DNA of 64,000 bases from JAIBJN01 sp963802795 (GTDB lineage Bacteria; Actinomycetota; Thermoleophilia; Gaiellales; Gaiellaceae), in the NCBI GenBank assembly GCA_963802795.1, contig CAWDJV010000005.1, positions 372,001 to 436,000 of the forward strand. The letters run 5' to 3'. Below are positions 8,561 to 17,876 of the stretch, in pieces. The position numbers were made by a program, and so were the translations under genes. How positions within the stretch are numbered: the first letter of the stretch is position 1; each line of letters opens with the position of its first letter. The notes below the pieces were generated by a model. The model saw only the letters and a program-made list of their open reading frames with translations, ran no database searches and was not told where the DNA came from.

Positions 8561-9373
8561 CTACCCGCCGCCCTCGCCCTTCGATTCTTCGAGGAAGGTG
8601 CCGAGCAGCTGGAGGACTTCTTCTCCCTGGCTCTCGTACGGAGGCATGACGTTGTTTCCGAACTCGGCCGGGTTCGAGATGTAGGTCGCAAAGTCGTCTG
8701 CCGTGCGGCCGGACGCGCCGATCTCCGAGAGATCCGGGGCGCCCAGGTTGGGGGTTCCAGCGCCGAGGTACGTGTGACAGGTCATGCAGCCGATCTCGGC
8801 GAACAACGTCGCGCCCTGCTCACCCTCTTCCGAGAGCCCCTGGACCTCGACCCACTCGCCGACGAGCTCGACGTTCTCCGACGCGAGCGACTCCTCGGCC
8901 GTCGCGCCCTTGTAGGTGAGGATCCCCATCGAGGCGATGACGAGGAGGGCCCCGACGACGGCCACGGGCCGGCGGAAGAGCCTCCGCTCGCGGCGGCGGT
9001 CGAGGAAGGGGAGCATGGCGAGGAGGATCAGCAGGATCGTCGGAATTCCGACCGTGGCCAGGACGACCGACTCCGGCCACTTGAAGATCCGCAGGAGGTA
9101 GAAGAGGAAGTAGAAGTACCAGTCGGGCCTCGGGATGAAGGAGGTGGTGCCCGGATCCGCCTTTTCCGTGTAGCGCGGCCCGAGGAGCCCGGCGTCGCCA
9201 GGCTCCGGGCCCGACGTGAAGTACCACACGCACGCGAGCGCGACGATCACGCACACGACCACGAGGCTCATGACCGTGTCGTGGAACATCGCCCACGGGT
9301 AGAAGGCCTTCCCGGTCTCGTTGACGTCCTTCTTGTAGCGCTTGAAGTAGGCGCGCTCTTGCTCGTTGCTCAT
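8561..9373 (-). CDS. qcrC: menaquinol:cytochrome c reductase cytochrome b/c subunit (fusion)
   Basis: Fusion of a subunit IV-like cytochrome b C-terminal half with a cytochrome c domain (270 aa), as in Bacillus QcrC. Seen: an N-terminal membrane helix, SFIPRPDWYFYFLFYLLRIF (the PDWY quinone-site signature near residues 78-85), two further helices, then a single haem c site CMTCH near residue 195 and NVMPPYES carrying a likely axial methionine. The ATG overlaps the cytochrome b stop by four bases. With the Rieske and cytochrome b genes it forms the menaquinol-oxidising bc complex. Confidence 0.93.
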   Translation of the reverse strand: MSNEQERAYFKRYKKDVNETGKAFYPWAMFHDTVMSLVVVCVIVALACVWYFTSGPEPGDAGLLGPRYTEKADPGTTSFIPRPDWYFYFLFYLLRIFKWPESVVLATVGIPTILLILLAMLPFLDRRRERRLFRRPVAVVGALLVIASMGILTYKGATAEESLASENVELVGEWVEVQGLSEEGEQGATLFAEIGCMTCHTYLGAGTPNLGAPDLSEIGASGRTADDFATYISNPAEFGNNVMPPYESQGEEVLQLLGTFLEESKGEGGG

Positions 9374-10317
9374 AGGCCAGCACCTGGCCCATGAGCGTGG
9401 GGAGGGTGTGTGAGGGAACCGGGAGGTTCCCTCACTGCATCAAAGAAGGGGGCACGTGGGGGAAACATGGTTTCCCCCACGGGAGCGAGCCGAAGGCGAG
9501 CGACGCTCATACGTCGGCCCGCTCTCTCGTCGGGAGCGCCGCCGTTTCCGCGCGCGCGAGGCTCGAGGAGCCCGCGCCTCGCGGTGATGACCTTCTCACG
9601 CTCTGCGCCGGCCGCCTCGTCCGACCAGGGAGGCGACGTCACGCCGAGGCGGATCACGAGGTAGAGGTGGAGCGTGATGAGCCCGATCAGGCCGCCCGGT
9701 ATGAGCAGCATGTGCATCGAGTAGAAGCGGGCGAGCGTGTCGGTGCCGATCTCCTGACCTCCGCGCAGGAAGTCGGCGAGGAATGGGCCGAGGAACGGCG
9801 CCGTCGCGTTCAGGTTGATGCCGACCACCGTCGCCCAGTACGCGGTCTGGTCCCAGGGGAGCAGGTAGCCCGTGAAGCCTTCGAGCATCGCCAGCACCAG
9901 GAGCCCGACGCCCAGGAGCCAGTTCAGCTCGCGCGGATACTTGTAGGCGCCGAAGAGAAAGACGCGCCCCATGTGCAGGAAGAGCAGGATGATGAAGACG
10001 CTCGCGCCCCAGCGGTGCATCCCGCGCACGAGCCAGCCCAGCGTGAGGTCGTTCGTGATGTTCTGGATGGAGGCGTAGGCCTCGTTCGGGGACGGCTTGT
10101 AGTAGAAGGCCAGGATCACCCCGGTGACGAGCTGAACGAGAAACGCGGTCAGCGTCGCCGAGCCGAGCGTGTGGAACCAGTTGGTATCGCGCGGGACGCG
10201 CCGGAAGAGGAAGTACTTGAGCCCGCCGATGAGCCCGGAGCGCTCCTCGATCCAGTCGACCGGGACGAGGGCCGCCTGCTCGAGCTGCTGGCGCCTCTTC
10301 GACTTGGTCCTGGGCAT
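9370..10317 (-). CDS. qcrB: cytochrome b subunit of the bc complex, with repeat-derived C-terminus
   Basis: PetB-like haem b protein (315 aa) carrying four membrane helices. Seen: RWGASVFIILLFLHMGRVF and SMHMLLIPGGLIGLITLHLYL with haem-ligand histidines, GFTGYLLPWDQTAYWA, and the end of the usual domain at VTSPPWSDEAAGAEREK. About 70 further residues, rich in Arg and Pro, are unusual and include the translation of a hairpin repeat (9410-9480) also found beyond groEL. The ATG is preceded by GGAGG at eight bases, supplied by the end of inverted-repeat element copy 2. The stop overlaps qcrC. Confidence 0.92.
   Translation of the reverse strand: MPRTKSKRRQQLEQAALVPVDWIEERSGLIGGLKYFLFRRVPRDTNWFHTLGSATLTAFLVQLVTGVILAFYYKPSPNEAYASIQNITNDLTLGWLVRGMHRWGASVFIILLFLHMGRVFLFGAYKYPRELNWLLGVGLLVLAMLEGFTGYLLPWDQTAYWATVVGINLNATAPFLGPFLADFLRGGQEIGTDTLARFYSMHMLLIPGGLIGLITLHLYLVIRLGVTSPPWSDEAAGAEREKVITARRGLLEPRARGNGGAPDERAGRRMSVARLRLAPVGETMFPPRAPFFDAVREPPGSLTHPPHAHGPGAGL
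9410..9480. repeat. double-hairpin repeat, copy A (inside qcrB 3' end)
   Basis: First hairpin: an 11-bp perfect stem GTGAGGGAACC with loop GGGA (9410-9435). Then AAGAAGGGGGC and a second hairpin, stem GTGGGGGAAAC with loop ATG (9456-9480). The second half is nearly identical to 59046-59083 past groEL. Here it is read as protein at the end of cytochrome b. Confidence 0.75.
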
Positions 10318-10485
10318 CTAGTGTCCCTCCAGGCAATACAAGCCTGGTTCTGCCCCGCGATCACGCGGCGCCTGAGCCCACCCTCGCCCTTGCCAAGGCG
10401 TCCAGCCTTGGCTGCGCGCGAGTGCGGGCTCATGCTTGGTGCTCGCGACGCAGAATCTAGGCTGGATTACCTGAAGAGACACTAG
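10318..10485. mobile_element. TA-flanked inverted-repeat element, copy 2 (MITE-like)
   Basis: 168 bp starting CTAGTGTCCCTCCAGGCAAT and ending, inverted, CTAGTGTCTCTTCAGGTAAT; the arms pair imperfectly over about 36 bases. It lies exactly between qcrA and qcrB. The TAG at its upstream edge is the qcrA stop codon, and the GGAGGGACACTAG at its downstream edge is the qcrB ribosome-binding site. Orientation relative to transcription is opposite to copy 1 at 6174-6343, judged from the shared arm TTCTGCGTCGCGAG. Confidence 0.75.
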
Positions 10486-11408
10486 GGCGTGATCGGGTAG
10501 AGGATCTGCTCGGGCCCGTCCACGTGGACGCCCGGGTCGGTGGCGCGGTAGCGGTAGACGACTGCCTCGGCGCCTTCGCCCTCCACGGTGCCGACGCTGT
10601 AGGGGGTGCCCAGCCAGAGACTGCCGTCGATGATCGAGAACTCGTAGCGGTCGAGGGAGCGAACCGGAGGGCCGGCCACCCGGTTGCCCTCGATGTCGTA
10701 GGCCCCGCCGTGACAAGGGCAGCCGAAGCCGGACGGCTGCGTCGGAACCAGCGTGACAGGTGCCTTCGAGGTCTCGACCTCCAGGAGCTCGCCCGGCGGG
10801 CCCTGGGGCTGTGTCGGGCAGCCCATGTGCACGCAGCGGTTCGAGATGATGGTGAAGCTGGGGACCTCGTCCCGGAGGCCGTTGTAGCGGATGAAGGCGG
10901 TGCGGCGCGAGACGCTCCCCTGTTCGGGGATGGACGTGAAGGTGGCGATCCGCCACTCGCCCTCCGGATAGTTGTCCAGCGGTCCGAGGTCGACGTCGGG
11001 GTAGTCCTGGTCCACGAAGGCAGGGATGACGGCGAAGCCCAGCACCGGGAGGGTGACGATTCCGCCGATCACGGCGCCGAGGCCGAGCGTGGCGCCCTCG
11101 AGGAACTTCGAGCGTGTGTATCCCTCGGGCGCCTCGGGCGGCGCCTCCTCGCCGACGAGCGGCGCCGGCGGCGCCTCGACCGGCTCGGGCTCGCCGCGCA
11201 CCTCGCGGGTCGCCTGGCGGATCCAGAGGAACCCGAAGACGACGGCGAGGACGATGCCGATGACGGTCGCCCAGACGTTGACGATCAGCCCGACGAGGAT
11301 GAGCGCGATCGCGCCGGCAAAGGCGAAAGGCCAGATCGTGGGCGAAGGAAGGTGGGCCTCGGGGTCTTCGTGCTCGGGGCGTTCCCCAGGCTCTAGCTCG
11401 CCGGCCAC
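10482..11408 (-). CDS. qcrA: Rieske iron-sulfur subunit of the bc complex
   Basis: Membrane-anchored 2Fe-2S protein transferring electrons from menaquinol (308 aa). Seen: an acidic N-terminus, two membrane helices (about residues 25-65), a third hydrophobic segment near residues 103-128 after RSKFLEGAT, then cluster motifs CVHMGC and CPCHGGAYD separated by about 45 residues. The GTG start has CGGAGGA seven bases upstream. The stop codon TAG is contributed by the inverted-repeat element that follows. It is the first gene of the qcrABC set, 68 bases after ubiD. Confidence 0.94.
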   Translation of the reverse strand: MAGELEPGERPEHEDPEAHLPSPTIWPFAFAGAIALILVGLIVNVWATVIGIVLAVVFGFLWIRQATREVRGEPEPVEAPPAPLVGEEAPPEAPEGYTRSKFLEGATLGLGAVIGGIVTLPVLGFAVIPAFVDQDYPDVDLGPLDNYPEGEWRIATFTSIPEQGSVSRRTAFIRYNGLRDEVPSFTIISNRCVHMGCPTQPQGPPGELLEVETSKAPVTLVPTQPSGFGCPCHGGAYDIEGNRVAGPPVRSLDRYEFSIIDGSLWLGTPYSVGTVEGEGAEAVVYRYRATDPGVHVDGPEQILYPITP

Positions 11409-11476
11409 GCAGCTTCCTCCGTCGGATTCTCGCTGTTACAAGCCATCTGCATTCTTCCGCCGCTCGGGCGATCCTG

Positions 11477-12961
11477 TCAACGACGTGCCTCTTGCCTCGA
11501 GACCTGGGAAATCCTGCCGTTCCCGGAAGACGTGGCTCCGAGCCCGTACTCCTCCCAGCGCTTGTCCACGATGTCACGAACCTCGGCGCTCATCTCGATG
11601 CGCTCCGGCCACTCGCGCCCGCCCTCCTCGGCCAGCTTGTGGGTCGCGTCGATACCGAGCTTTCCGCCGTAGCACGGCTGCACGGCGGCGTGGTCCAGCT
11701 GGTCGAGCGGGCCCTCGCTGAGAAGGACGTCGCGCTTGGGATCGACGTTGGCGCAGACGTGGAAGAAGACCTGCTCGTAGTCGTGCACGTCGACGAACTC
11801 GTCCACCACGACGACGGACTTCGAGAGCGAGAGCATCCCCAGCCCCCAGATCGCATGCATGGCCTTCTTCGCGTGCCCCGGGAAGGCCTTCCGGATCGAG
11901 ACGATCACGCAGTTGTGGAAGGCACCGGCGACGGGCAGGTCGTAGTCGACGATCTCGGGAACGGTCATGCGGATCGCCGGCAGGAAGATGCGCTCCGTGG
12001 CCTTCCCCAGCCACGCGTCCTCGGCCGGTGGAACGCCGACGACGATCGACGGGTAGATCGCGTCCCGCCGCATCGTCATGCAGGTGAGCCGGAAGACCGG
12101 GAACGGCTCGGGGGGCGAGTAGTAGCCGGTGTGGTCCCCGAACGGCCCCTCCTCGCCCATGTCGCCGGCCTCGATCGTCCCCTCGAGAACGATCTCCGCG
12201 TTCGCAGGCACCTCGAGGTCGACGGTCTTGCACTTGACCAGCTCGACCGCGCGGCCGCGCAGGAAGCCGGCGAGCATGAGCTCGTCGATGTGCTTCGGCA
12301 GCGGGGCGCTCGCCGAGTACGCGGTCACCGGGTCGAGGCCGAGCGCGACCGCTACGGGGATCGACCCCTCGGCTGCCAGCCAGTCGGCGCGCCCGTCCTT
12401 GTGAATCTGCCAGTGCATGTACGTCGAGCGCGCGTCGATCTTCTGCATCCGGTACATGCCGAGATTGCGCACGCCGGTGCGCGGGTCCTTCGTGATCACC
12501 GCGGGCAGCGTGATGAATGGAGCAGGGTCGCCGGGCCAGCAGTGCTGGATCGGAAGCGCGTCCAGGTCGGGCTCGAGCACGAGCTCCTGGCACGCGCCGC
12601 GCGACACCGTCTTCGGCATCGAGTCGGCAAGGCGCTTGAGCTTCCCCAGCCCTTTGACCTTCTCGACGAGGCCCTGCGGGGGCTGCATCTCGAGAACGTC
12701 CTCGAGCCGGCGCGCCACCGCGTCGAGGCTCGGCTCGCCGAAAGCGAGGCACGTCCGCCGCTCCGTGCCGAACTGGTTGATGAGGAGCGGCCGCTCCGAG
12801 CCCTTGACCTTCCTGAAGAGGAGCGCCGGCCCGCCGCTCTTGACGACGCGATCCGTGATCTCGGTGATCTCGAGCCGCGGGTCCACCTCGGCCTCGACCT
12901 CGACCAGCTCGCCCTCCCGACGCAGCAGGTCGATCCAGGAGCGGAGATCCGCAGCAGGCAC
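11477..12961 (-). CDS. UbiD family decarboxylase
   Basis: Prenylated-FMN-dependent decarboxylase (494 aa). Seen: DLRSWIDLLRREGELVEV at the N-terminus, PIQHCWPGDPAPFITLPAV, GEEGPFGDHTGYYSPPEPFP in the cofactor region and VVVVDEFVDVHDYEQVFFHV near the end. GTG start with TAGACT seven bases upstream, indicating a leaderless transcript. It lies upstream of the bc complex and ubiX. The most likely job is decarboxylation of a (prenylated) 1,4-dihydroxy-6-naphthoate in menaquinone synthesis, inferred from neighbours; UbiD homologues also act on other aromatic acids. Confidence 0.9.
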   Translation of the reverse strand: MPAADLRSWIDLLRREGELVEVEAEVDPRLEITEITDRVVKSGGPALLFRKVKGSERPLLINQFGTERRTCLAFGEPSLDAVARRLEDVLEMQPPQGLVEKVKGLGKLKRLADSMPKTVSRGACQELVLEPDLDALPIQHCWPGDPAPFITLPAVITKDPRTGVRNLGMYRMQKIDARSTYMHWQIHKDGRADWLAAEGSIPVAVALGLDPVTAYSASAPLPKHIDELMLAGFLRGRAVELVKCKTVDLEVPANAEIVLEGTIEAGDMGEEGPFGDHTGYYSPPEPFPVFRLTCMTMRRDAIYPSIVVGVPPAEDAWLGKATERIFLPAIRMTVPEIVDYDLPVAGAFHNCVIVSIRKAFPGHAKKAMHAIWGLGMLSLSKSVVVVDEFVDVHDYEQVFFHVCANVDPKRDVLLSEGPLDQLDHAAVQPCYGGKLGIDATHKLAEEGGREWPERIEMSAEVRDIVDKRWEEYGLGATSSGNGRISQVSRQEARR

Positions 12962-12968
12962 CGATTCG

Positions 12969-12974
12969 AGTCTA
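12969..12974 (-). promoter_or_regulatory. leaderless -10 box for ubiD-like gene
   Basis: TAGACT on the minus strand, seven bases before the GTG at 12961. Confidence 0.55.
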
Positions 12975-12995
12975 GATGCTCCGCTTCGAGCGGGG

Positions 12996-13166
12996 CTAAT
13001 GCGTGCGGCGGCGGTGGCCGAGCCAGCGGCTGAACTGACCGATGGCGATGACGCTGCAGAAGATGAGCCCGACCACGAGCATGCCGGTGATGATGTCCTG
13101 GCCTTCCTCGGCAGGCGTCTTCTCGGCCGCGAGCACGAGAGCGTTGACGAAGCCGCTCATCTCCAC
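12996..13166 (-). CDS. small single-span membrane protein (56 aa)
   Basis: Unrecognised small protein. It begins VEMSGFVNALVLAAEKT, has a single hydrophobic helix (DIITGMLVVGLIFCSVIAIG, residues 25-44) and ends in a basic tail, WLGHRRRTH, predicted cytoplasmic. GTG at 13166 follows AGGA by four bases; an ATG two codons later is also possible. It is six bases after the stop of the gene before it in the hemB-hemL transcript. Its place between haem genes and the bc complex suggests a small respiratory or haem-related membrane protein, but nothing in the sequence proves it. Confidence 0.6.
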   Translation of the reverse strand: MEMSGFVNALVLAAEKTPAEEGQDIITGMLVVGLIFCSVIAIGQFSRWLGHRRRTH

Positions 13167-13172
13167 GGGATC

Positions 13173-13721
13173 CTAGTCGACTCGGGCGGCGTGCCGGGCA
13201 AGAGACTGCGCCACCGCAGCCGCTCCGGCCTCGTGCTCGGCCAGAGCGAGCAGAGGCTCCGGGTCGCCGCCCAGACGGAGCGCACCCCTCGCGGCTTCGA
13301 GTCTCGGGCCCTCGGCCCCGAGCACCGCGACGGTAGCCGCCCAGGCGGCGCCGTCGCCCTCGCGGTTCTCGGCCCGGAGCTGGGCGCAGAGGGAGATCAG
13401 CTCGGCCAGGTCCGCCACCACCGCCACCTCCCGATGCGCCGCCACCCGCACGAGGCCGTGCGCGTACAGGTAGTCGCCGAGCAGGATCGCCGCGTCAGCA
13501 TCGTCGGGAGCGAAGAGCCGAGGCCGCCCGTAGTGGAGGAGGTAGCCCTCGTAGATCGACTCGAGCCCGAGGGCGTACCGAGCAGGCCCCAGCCGGGAGA
13601 AAACCGGCTCCTCCTCGCGCTCGTCCGCGCGCCGCAGCGCGGCGGCCCAGAGCGGGCTCTCCCGCTCGGCCTCGCGGGCGATCGCCTCCCAGAGCCCGGC
13701 CTCAGCTGCGGAAGAACTCAC
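13173..13721 (-). CDS. hypothetical helical protein linked to hemL
   Basis: Unrecognised soluble protein of 182 aa. Seen: a predominantly alpha-helical, Ala/Leu/Glu-rich sequence with ESIYEGYLLHYGRPRLF and DADAAILLGDYLYAHGLVRV, followed by VVADLAELISLCAQLRAENR. The ILLGDYLYA stretch loosely recalls helices of polyprenyl synthases, but no DDxxD motif is present, so no such function is claimed. The GTG start lies 20 bases inside the end of hemL, so translation is coupled to it. It probably acts with haem synthesis by context only. Confidence 0.75.
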   Translation of the reverse strand: MSSSAAEAGLWEAIAREAERESPLWAAALRRADEREEEPVFSRLGPARYALGLESIYEGYLLHYGRPRLFAPDDADAAILLGDYLYAHGLVRVAAHREVAVVADLAELISLCAQLRAENREGDGAAWAATVAVLGAEGPRLEAARGALRLGGDPEPLLALAEHEAGAAAVAQSLARHAARVD

Positions 13722-14978
13722 GCGCCGCCTCCACCGTTGCATCGATCTCGGCCTCCCCATGGGCGGTCGAGACGAAGAGAGCCTCGTACTGCGAGGGCGC
13801 GACGTAGACCCCCCGCGCCAGCAGGTGCCGGAACCAGGCCGCGAAGCGCTCCGTGTCGCAGCCGGCCGCGTCCTCGAAGTCGCGCACCGGGCCTGCCGCG
13901 AAGAACACGGTCGCCATGGCACCTACCCGCTGGACGCAGACCGGCTCGTCGCCCGCCGCCTCGCGCAGGCCCTCCTCGAGCAGCGCGCCCGACTCCTCCA
14001 GCCGCTCGTAGACCGCGGGATCGCGTAGCCGCCGCAGGACGGCGAGCGCCGCCGCGGTGGCAAGCGGGTTCCCGGCGAGCGTCCCGGCCTGGTAGACCTG
14101 CCCGGCCGGCGCGAGGGCATCCATGATCTCGGAGCGTCCGCCGAGGGCGGCAAGGGGAAGGCCGCCGCCTGCGATCTTCCCGAGGATCGTCAGGTCGGGG
14201 GCGATGCCGTAGAGCTCCTGGGCGCCGCCGCGCGCCACGCGGAAGCCAGTGATGACCTCGTCGAAGACGAGAAGGGCGCCCGAGGCGTGAGCGAGCGAGC
14301 GCAGCGCTTCGAGGAAGCCGGGCTCGGGAGGGACCACGCCCATGTTCCCGGCGACCGGCTCGACGACGATCGCAGCGAGGCCTTCGCCGTAGCGTTCGAC
14401 GGCGGCCGCCGCCCTGTCCACGTCGTTGTACGGGCACACGATCGTGTCGGCCGCAGCGCCCGTCGGCACGCCGGGCCCCGCCGGGATCCCGAGCGTGGCG
14501 AGGCCGGAGCCGGCCTCGGCGAGGAGGGCGTCGGCGTGGCCGTGGTAGGCCCCTGCGAACTTGAGAATGCGGTCGCGACGGGTGTAGCCACGTGCGAGCC
14601 GGAGCGCGGTCATCGCCGCTTCCGTCCCCGAGGAGACGAGCCGGACCTTCTCGACCGAGGGGACGGCGTCCACCAGCTCCTCCGCAAGCTCGACCTCCCT
14701 CTGCGTGGGGGCGCCGAAGGTCGTGCCGTCCGCCGCCGCTTCCTGCACCGCTTCGACGACCTCGGGATCGGCATGGCCGAAGACGAGCGGCCCCCACGAC
14801 ATCACCCAGTCCACGTACCTGTTCCCGTCGGTGTCCTCGAGATACGCGCCCTCGCCGCGCGCCGCAAAGAAGGGGTCGCCGCCGCCGACCGCCTTCCACG
14901 CGCGAACGGGCGAGTTGACTCCTCCGGGGGATACCCGGCGGGCGCGGCGGAAGAGAGCGCCCGCGGTCGGACGGGCTC

Positions 14979-14988
<10 letters not shown>
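13702..14988 (-). CDS. hemL: glutamate-1-semialdehyde 2,1-aminomutase
   Basis: PLP enzyme making 5-aminolevulinate from glutamate-1-semialdehyde in the C5 route (428 aa). Seen: RRVSPGGVNSPVRAW at the N-terminus, VSSGTEAAMTALRLARG, FAGAYHGHADALL, LLVFDEVITGFRVARGG and the Schiff-base lysine in ILGKIAGGGLPLAA. The start GTG overlaps the hemB end by ten bases; length and N-terminus match the family. Next to hemB it forms a two-step haem module feeding the cytochromes encoded downstream on the same strand. Confidence 0.95.
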
Positions 14989-16019
<1,031 letters not shown>

Positions 16020-16025
16020 GCCGCA

Positions 16026-16031
16026 AGGCTA
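16026..16031 (-). promoter_or_regulatory. leaderless -10 box for hemB
   Basis: TAGCCT on the minus strand, six bases before the GTG at 16019. Confidence 0.5.
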
Positions 16032-16034
16032 GCA

Positions 16035-17063
16035 ATGCCGCTCGGGCTGACCCTCTACGACCAGGACGGCGAAGTCCCTGCAAAAAGGGGCAATGTTGTC
16101 GACCTCTGGGGCGTCGAGGAGGACTGGGAGTTCACGACGGCCGGAGCGCTGGCGCTTCAGCCCGAGCGCGCGGAGCCCGACGAGGCACCGGAACAGCCTC
16201 GAGAAAAGCGGCGCACGCAGCGCACTTCCCGTTTGAAAGCGCAGCCCACCTCCGTTACGGTGCCGCCGGTGTCTGCGACGGAAGCGCCAGGCTTCGCCGC
16301 ACGCGCAAGGCGGCGACAGCGTGAGGAGGCACGGGCCAGGGCACGTCGAGCCCGCCGAACGGCGGCTCTCGTCGTCGTCGGCTGCGGTTGCCTCGTCGCC
16401 CTCCTGCTCACAGCGTTCGGGCGGGGCGGTGAGGTGACCCCGACGATCACCGGCCCTGCTCCCGCCGACCGGCTGCTCCCCGCCGGGCCGCCGCGCCCGG
16501 AGATCGTCGCGATGCAGGAGTCGCTCCGGATCCAGCTCCCCGTGAACCAGAGTCGGGTGACGGCGCTCGGCTACCACGCGAGCGGGACGGGCGCCCTCGC
16601 GCTCGAGCCCGTCGGCACGCAGGAGAACGCCGGCCTGGCGGAGCGGCTCTTCCGCAGGCTCTTCGGCTCGAACGGCTCGGACGTCCGCTACTACCTGCTC
16701 GAAGGGGGCGCCGGCCCGGAGACGGGCGGGCTCGACGTCGGGGCACCCGTGGACACCGACGTGTACGCGCCCGTTGACGGAAGCGTGATCGCCATCTCGG
16801 AGCACGTCGTCAACGGCACCGCCTTCGGGGTCTCGATCGAGATCCAGCCTTCCGGGAGCCCAGGGGTCGTCGTGACGCTCGAGAACCTGCGGGCGGATCC
16901 TGCGCTCACCGTCGGCTCGACGGTCTCCTCCGGCAAGACGAAGATCGGCAGGATCATCGACCTCTCGTCCGTGGAGCGGGCCGGGCTCGCCCGCTACACG
17001 CAGGACAACGGCCAGCACGTGCACCTCGAGGTGCATCCGGCCCAGGCTCTCACGAGCCCCTGA
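16035..17063 (+). CDS. membrane-anchored M23/LytM-like protein with degenerate metal site
   Basis: 342 aa. Seen: a cytoplasmic N-terminal region rich in charged residues, a basic stretch (RRRQREEARARARRARR), one membrane helix near residues 115-130, and an extracytoplasmic C-terminal LytM-like beta domain. That domain keeps GGLDVGAP, VYAPVDGSVIAI and HVHLEVH. In M23 peptidases the first zinc ligand is the His of an HxGxD motif; here that position is Gly (TGGLD). The fold is kept but peptidase activity is doubtful, and a regulatory or scaffold role is more likely. The ATG is 15 bases from the divergent hemB start, so the promoters overlap. Confidence 0.8.
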   Translation: MPLGLTLYDQDGEVPAKRGNVVDLWGVEEDWEFTTAGALALQPERAEPDEAPEQPREKRRTQRTSRLKAQPTSVTVPPVSATEAPGFAARARRRQREEARARARRARRTAALVVVGCGCLVALLLTAFGRGGEVTPTITGPAPADRLLPAGPPRPEIVAMQESLRIQLPVNQSRVTALGYHASGTGALALEPVGTQENAGLAERLFRRLFGSNGSDVRYYLLEGGAGPETGGLDVGAPVDTDVYAPVDGSVIAISEHVVNGTAFGVSIEIQPSGSPGVVVTLENLRADPALTVGSTVSSGKTKIGRIIDLSSVERAGLARYTQDNGQHVHLEVHPAQALTSP

Positions 17064-17090
17064 TGCTCGGCAGCTAGAAAGACCGCGCCG

Positions 17091-17876
17091 CTGCGCATCC
17101 TCTTCATCGGCGACGTCTTCGGGCCGCCCGGCCGGAGGGCCGTCACGGACCGCCTGCCCGAGCTTCGCCACGAGCTCGACGTCGACCTCTGCGTGGTGAA
17201 CGGCGAGAACGCGGCGGACGGGATCGGGCTGACGGCGAAGCTCGCGGAGAAGCTCATCGCAGCCGGAGGCGACGTCGTGACGACGGGAAACCACGTCTGG
17301 CGCCACCGTGACCTCGTTCCACTGCTCGAGTCGAGCCCTCGCGTCATCCGGCCCGCCAACTTCGGCGACATCGGCATCCCCGGGAAGGGCCTCACGGTCG
17401 TCGAGGCCAGGGACGGCACTCCGGTCGCCGTCGCCAACCTCCAGGGCGCGCTCTTCCTCTCGACGCCGGTGCACCCGTTCCGAGTGGTGGACTCGCTCGT
17501 CGAGGAGGCCCGCGCCGCGACTCCCGTTGTCGTCGTGGACTTCCACGCCGAGGCGACGAGCGAGAAGATCGCACTCGCGCGCATGCTCGACGGCCGCGTC
17601 ACGGCCGTGATCGGGACCCACACGCACGTGCAGACCAACGACGCCCGGGTGCTTCCGGGCGGGACGGCGGCGATCACGGACGCGGGCATGACCGGCCCGC
17701 ACGACTCCGTCATCGGCGTCCGGGCGGAGCTCGCAATCCAGCGGATGAAGACCGGCATCCCGGTGCGCTTCCGCCCGGCCGAGGGCGACGTCCGCATCGA
17801 GGGCGTCGTCGTCGAGTGCGGCCCGGACGGCAGGGCTACCCGCTGCGAGGCGCTGCGGGTCCCGGTCGCCGGATGA
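17091..17876 (+). CDS. YmdB/TIGR00282-type metallophosphoesterase, apparent CTG start
   Basis: Calcineurin-like phosphoesterase, 2',3'-cyclic nucleotide type (261 aa). Seen: LRILFIGDVFGPPGRRAV (metal-binding Asp), VVNGENAADGIGLT, TTGNHVWRHRD, VIGTHTHVQTND and GMTGPHDSVIG, all family signatures. No ATG, GTG or TTG exists in frame between the preceding stop (17061-17063) and codon 35, while the family N-terminus begins exactly at CTG 17091; CTG initiation or a sequence error at this base is implied. It follows the M23-like gene in the same frame, 27 bases after its TGA. The 3' end overlaps the convergent glycosyltransferase by 41 bases. Confidence 0.88.
   Translation: MRILFIGDVFGPPGRRAVTDRLPELRHELDVDLCVVNGENAADGIGLTAKLAEKLIAAGGDVVTTGNHVWRHRDLVPLLESSPRVIRPANFGDIGIPGKGLTVVEARDGTPVAVANLQGALFLSTPVHPFRVVDSLVEEARAATPVVVVDFHAEATSEKIALARMLDGRVTAVIGTHTHVQTNDARVLPGGTAAITDAGMTGPHDSVIGVRAELAIQRMKTGIPVRFRPAEGDVRIEGVVVECGPDGRATRCEALRVPVAG

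Noticed and set aside
17061..17063. Selenocysteine reading of the in-frame TGA
   Set aside because: No selenoprotein family match at this place and no SECIS-like hairpin right after it.
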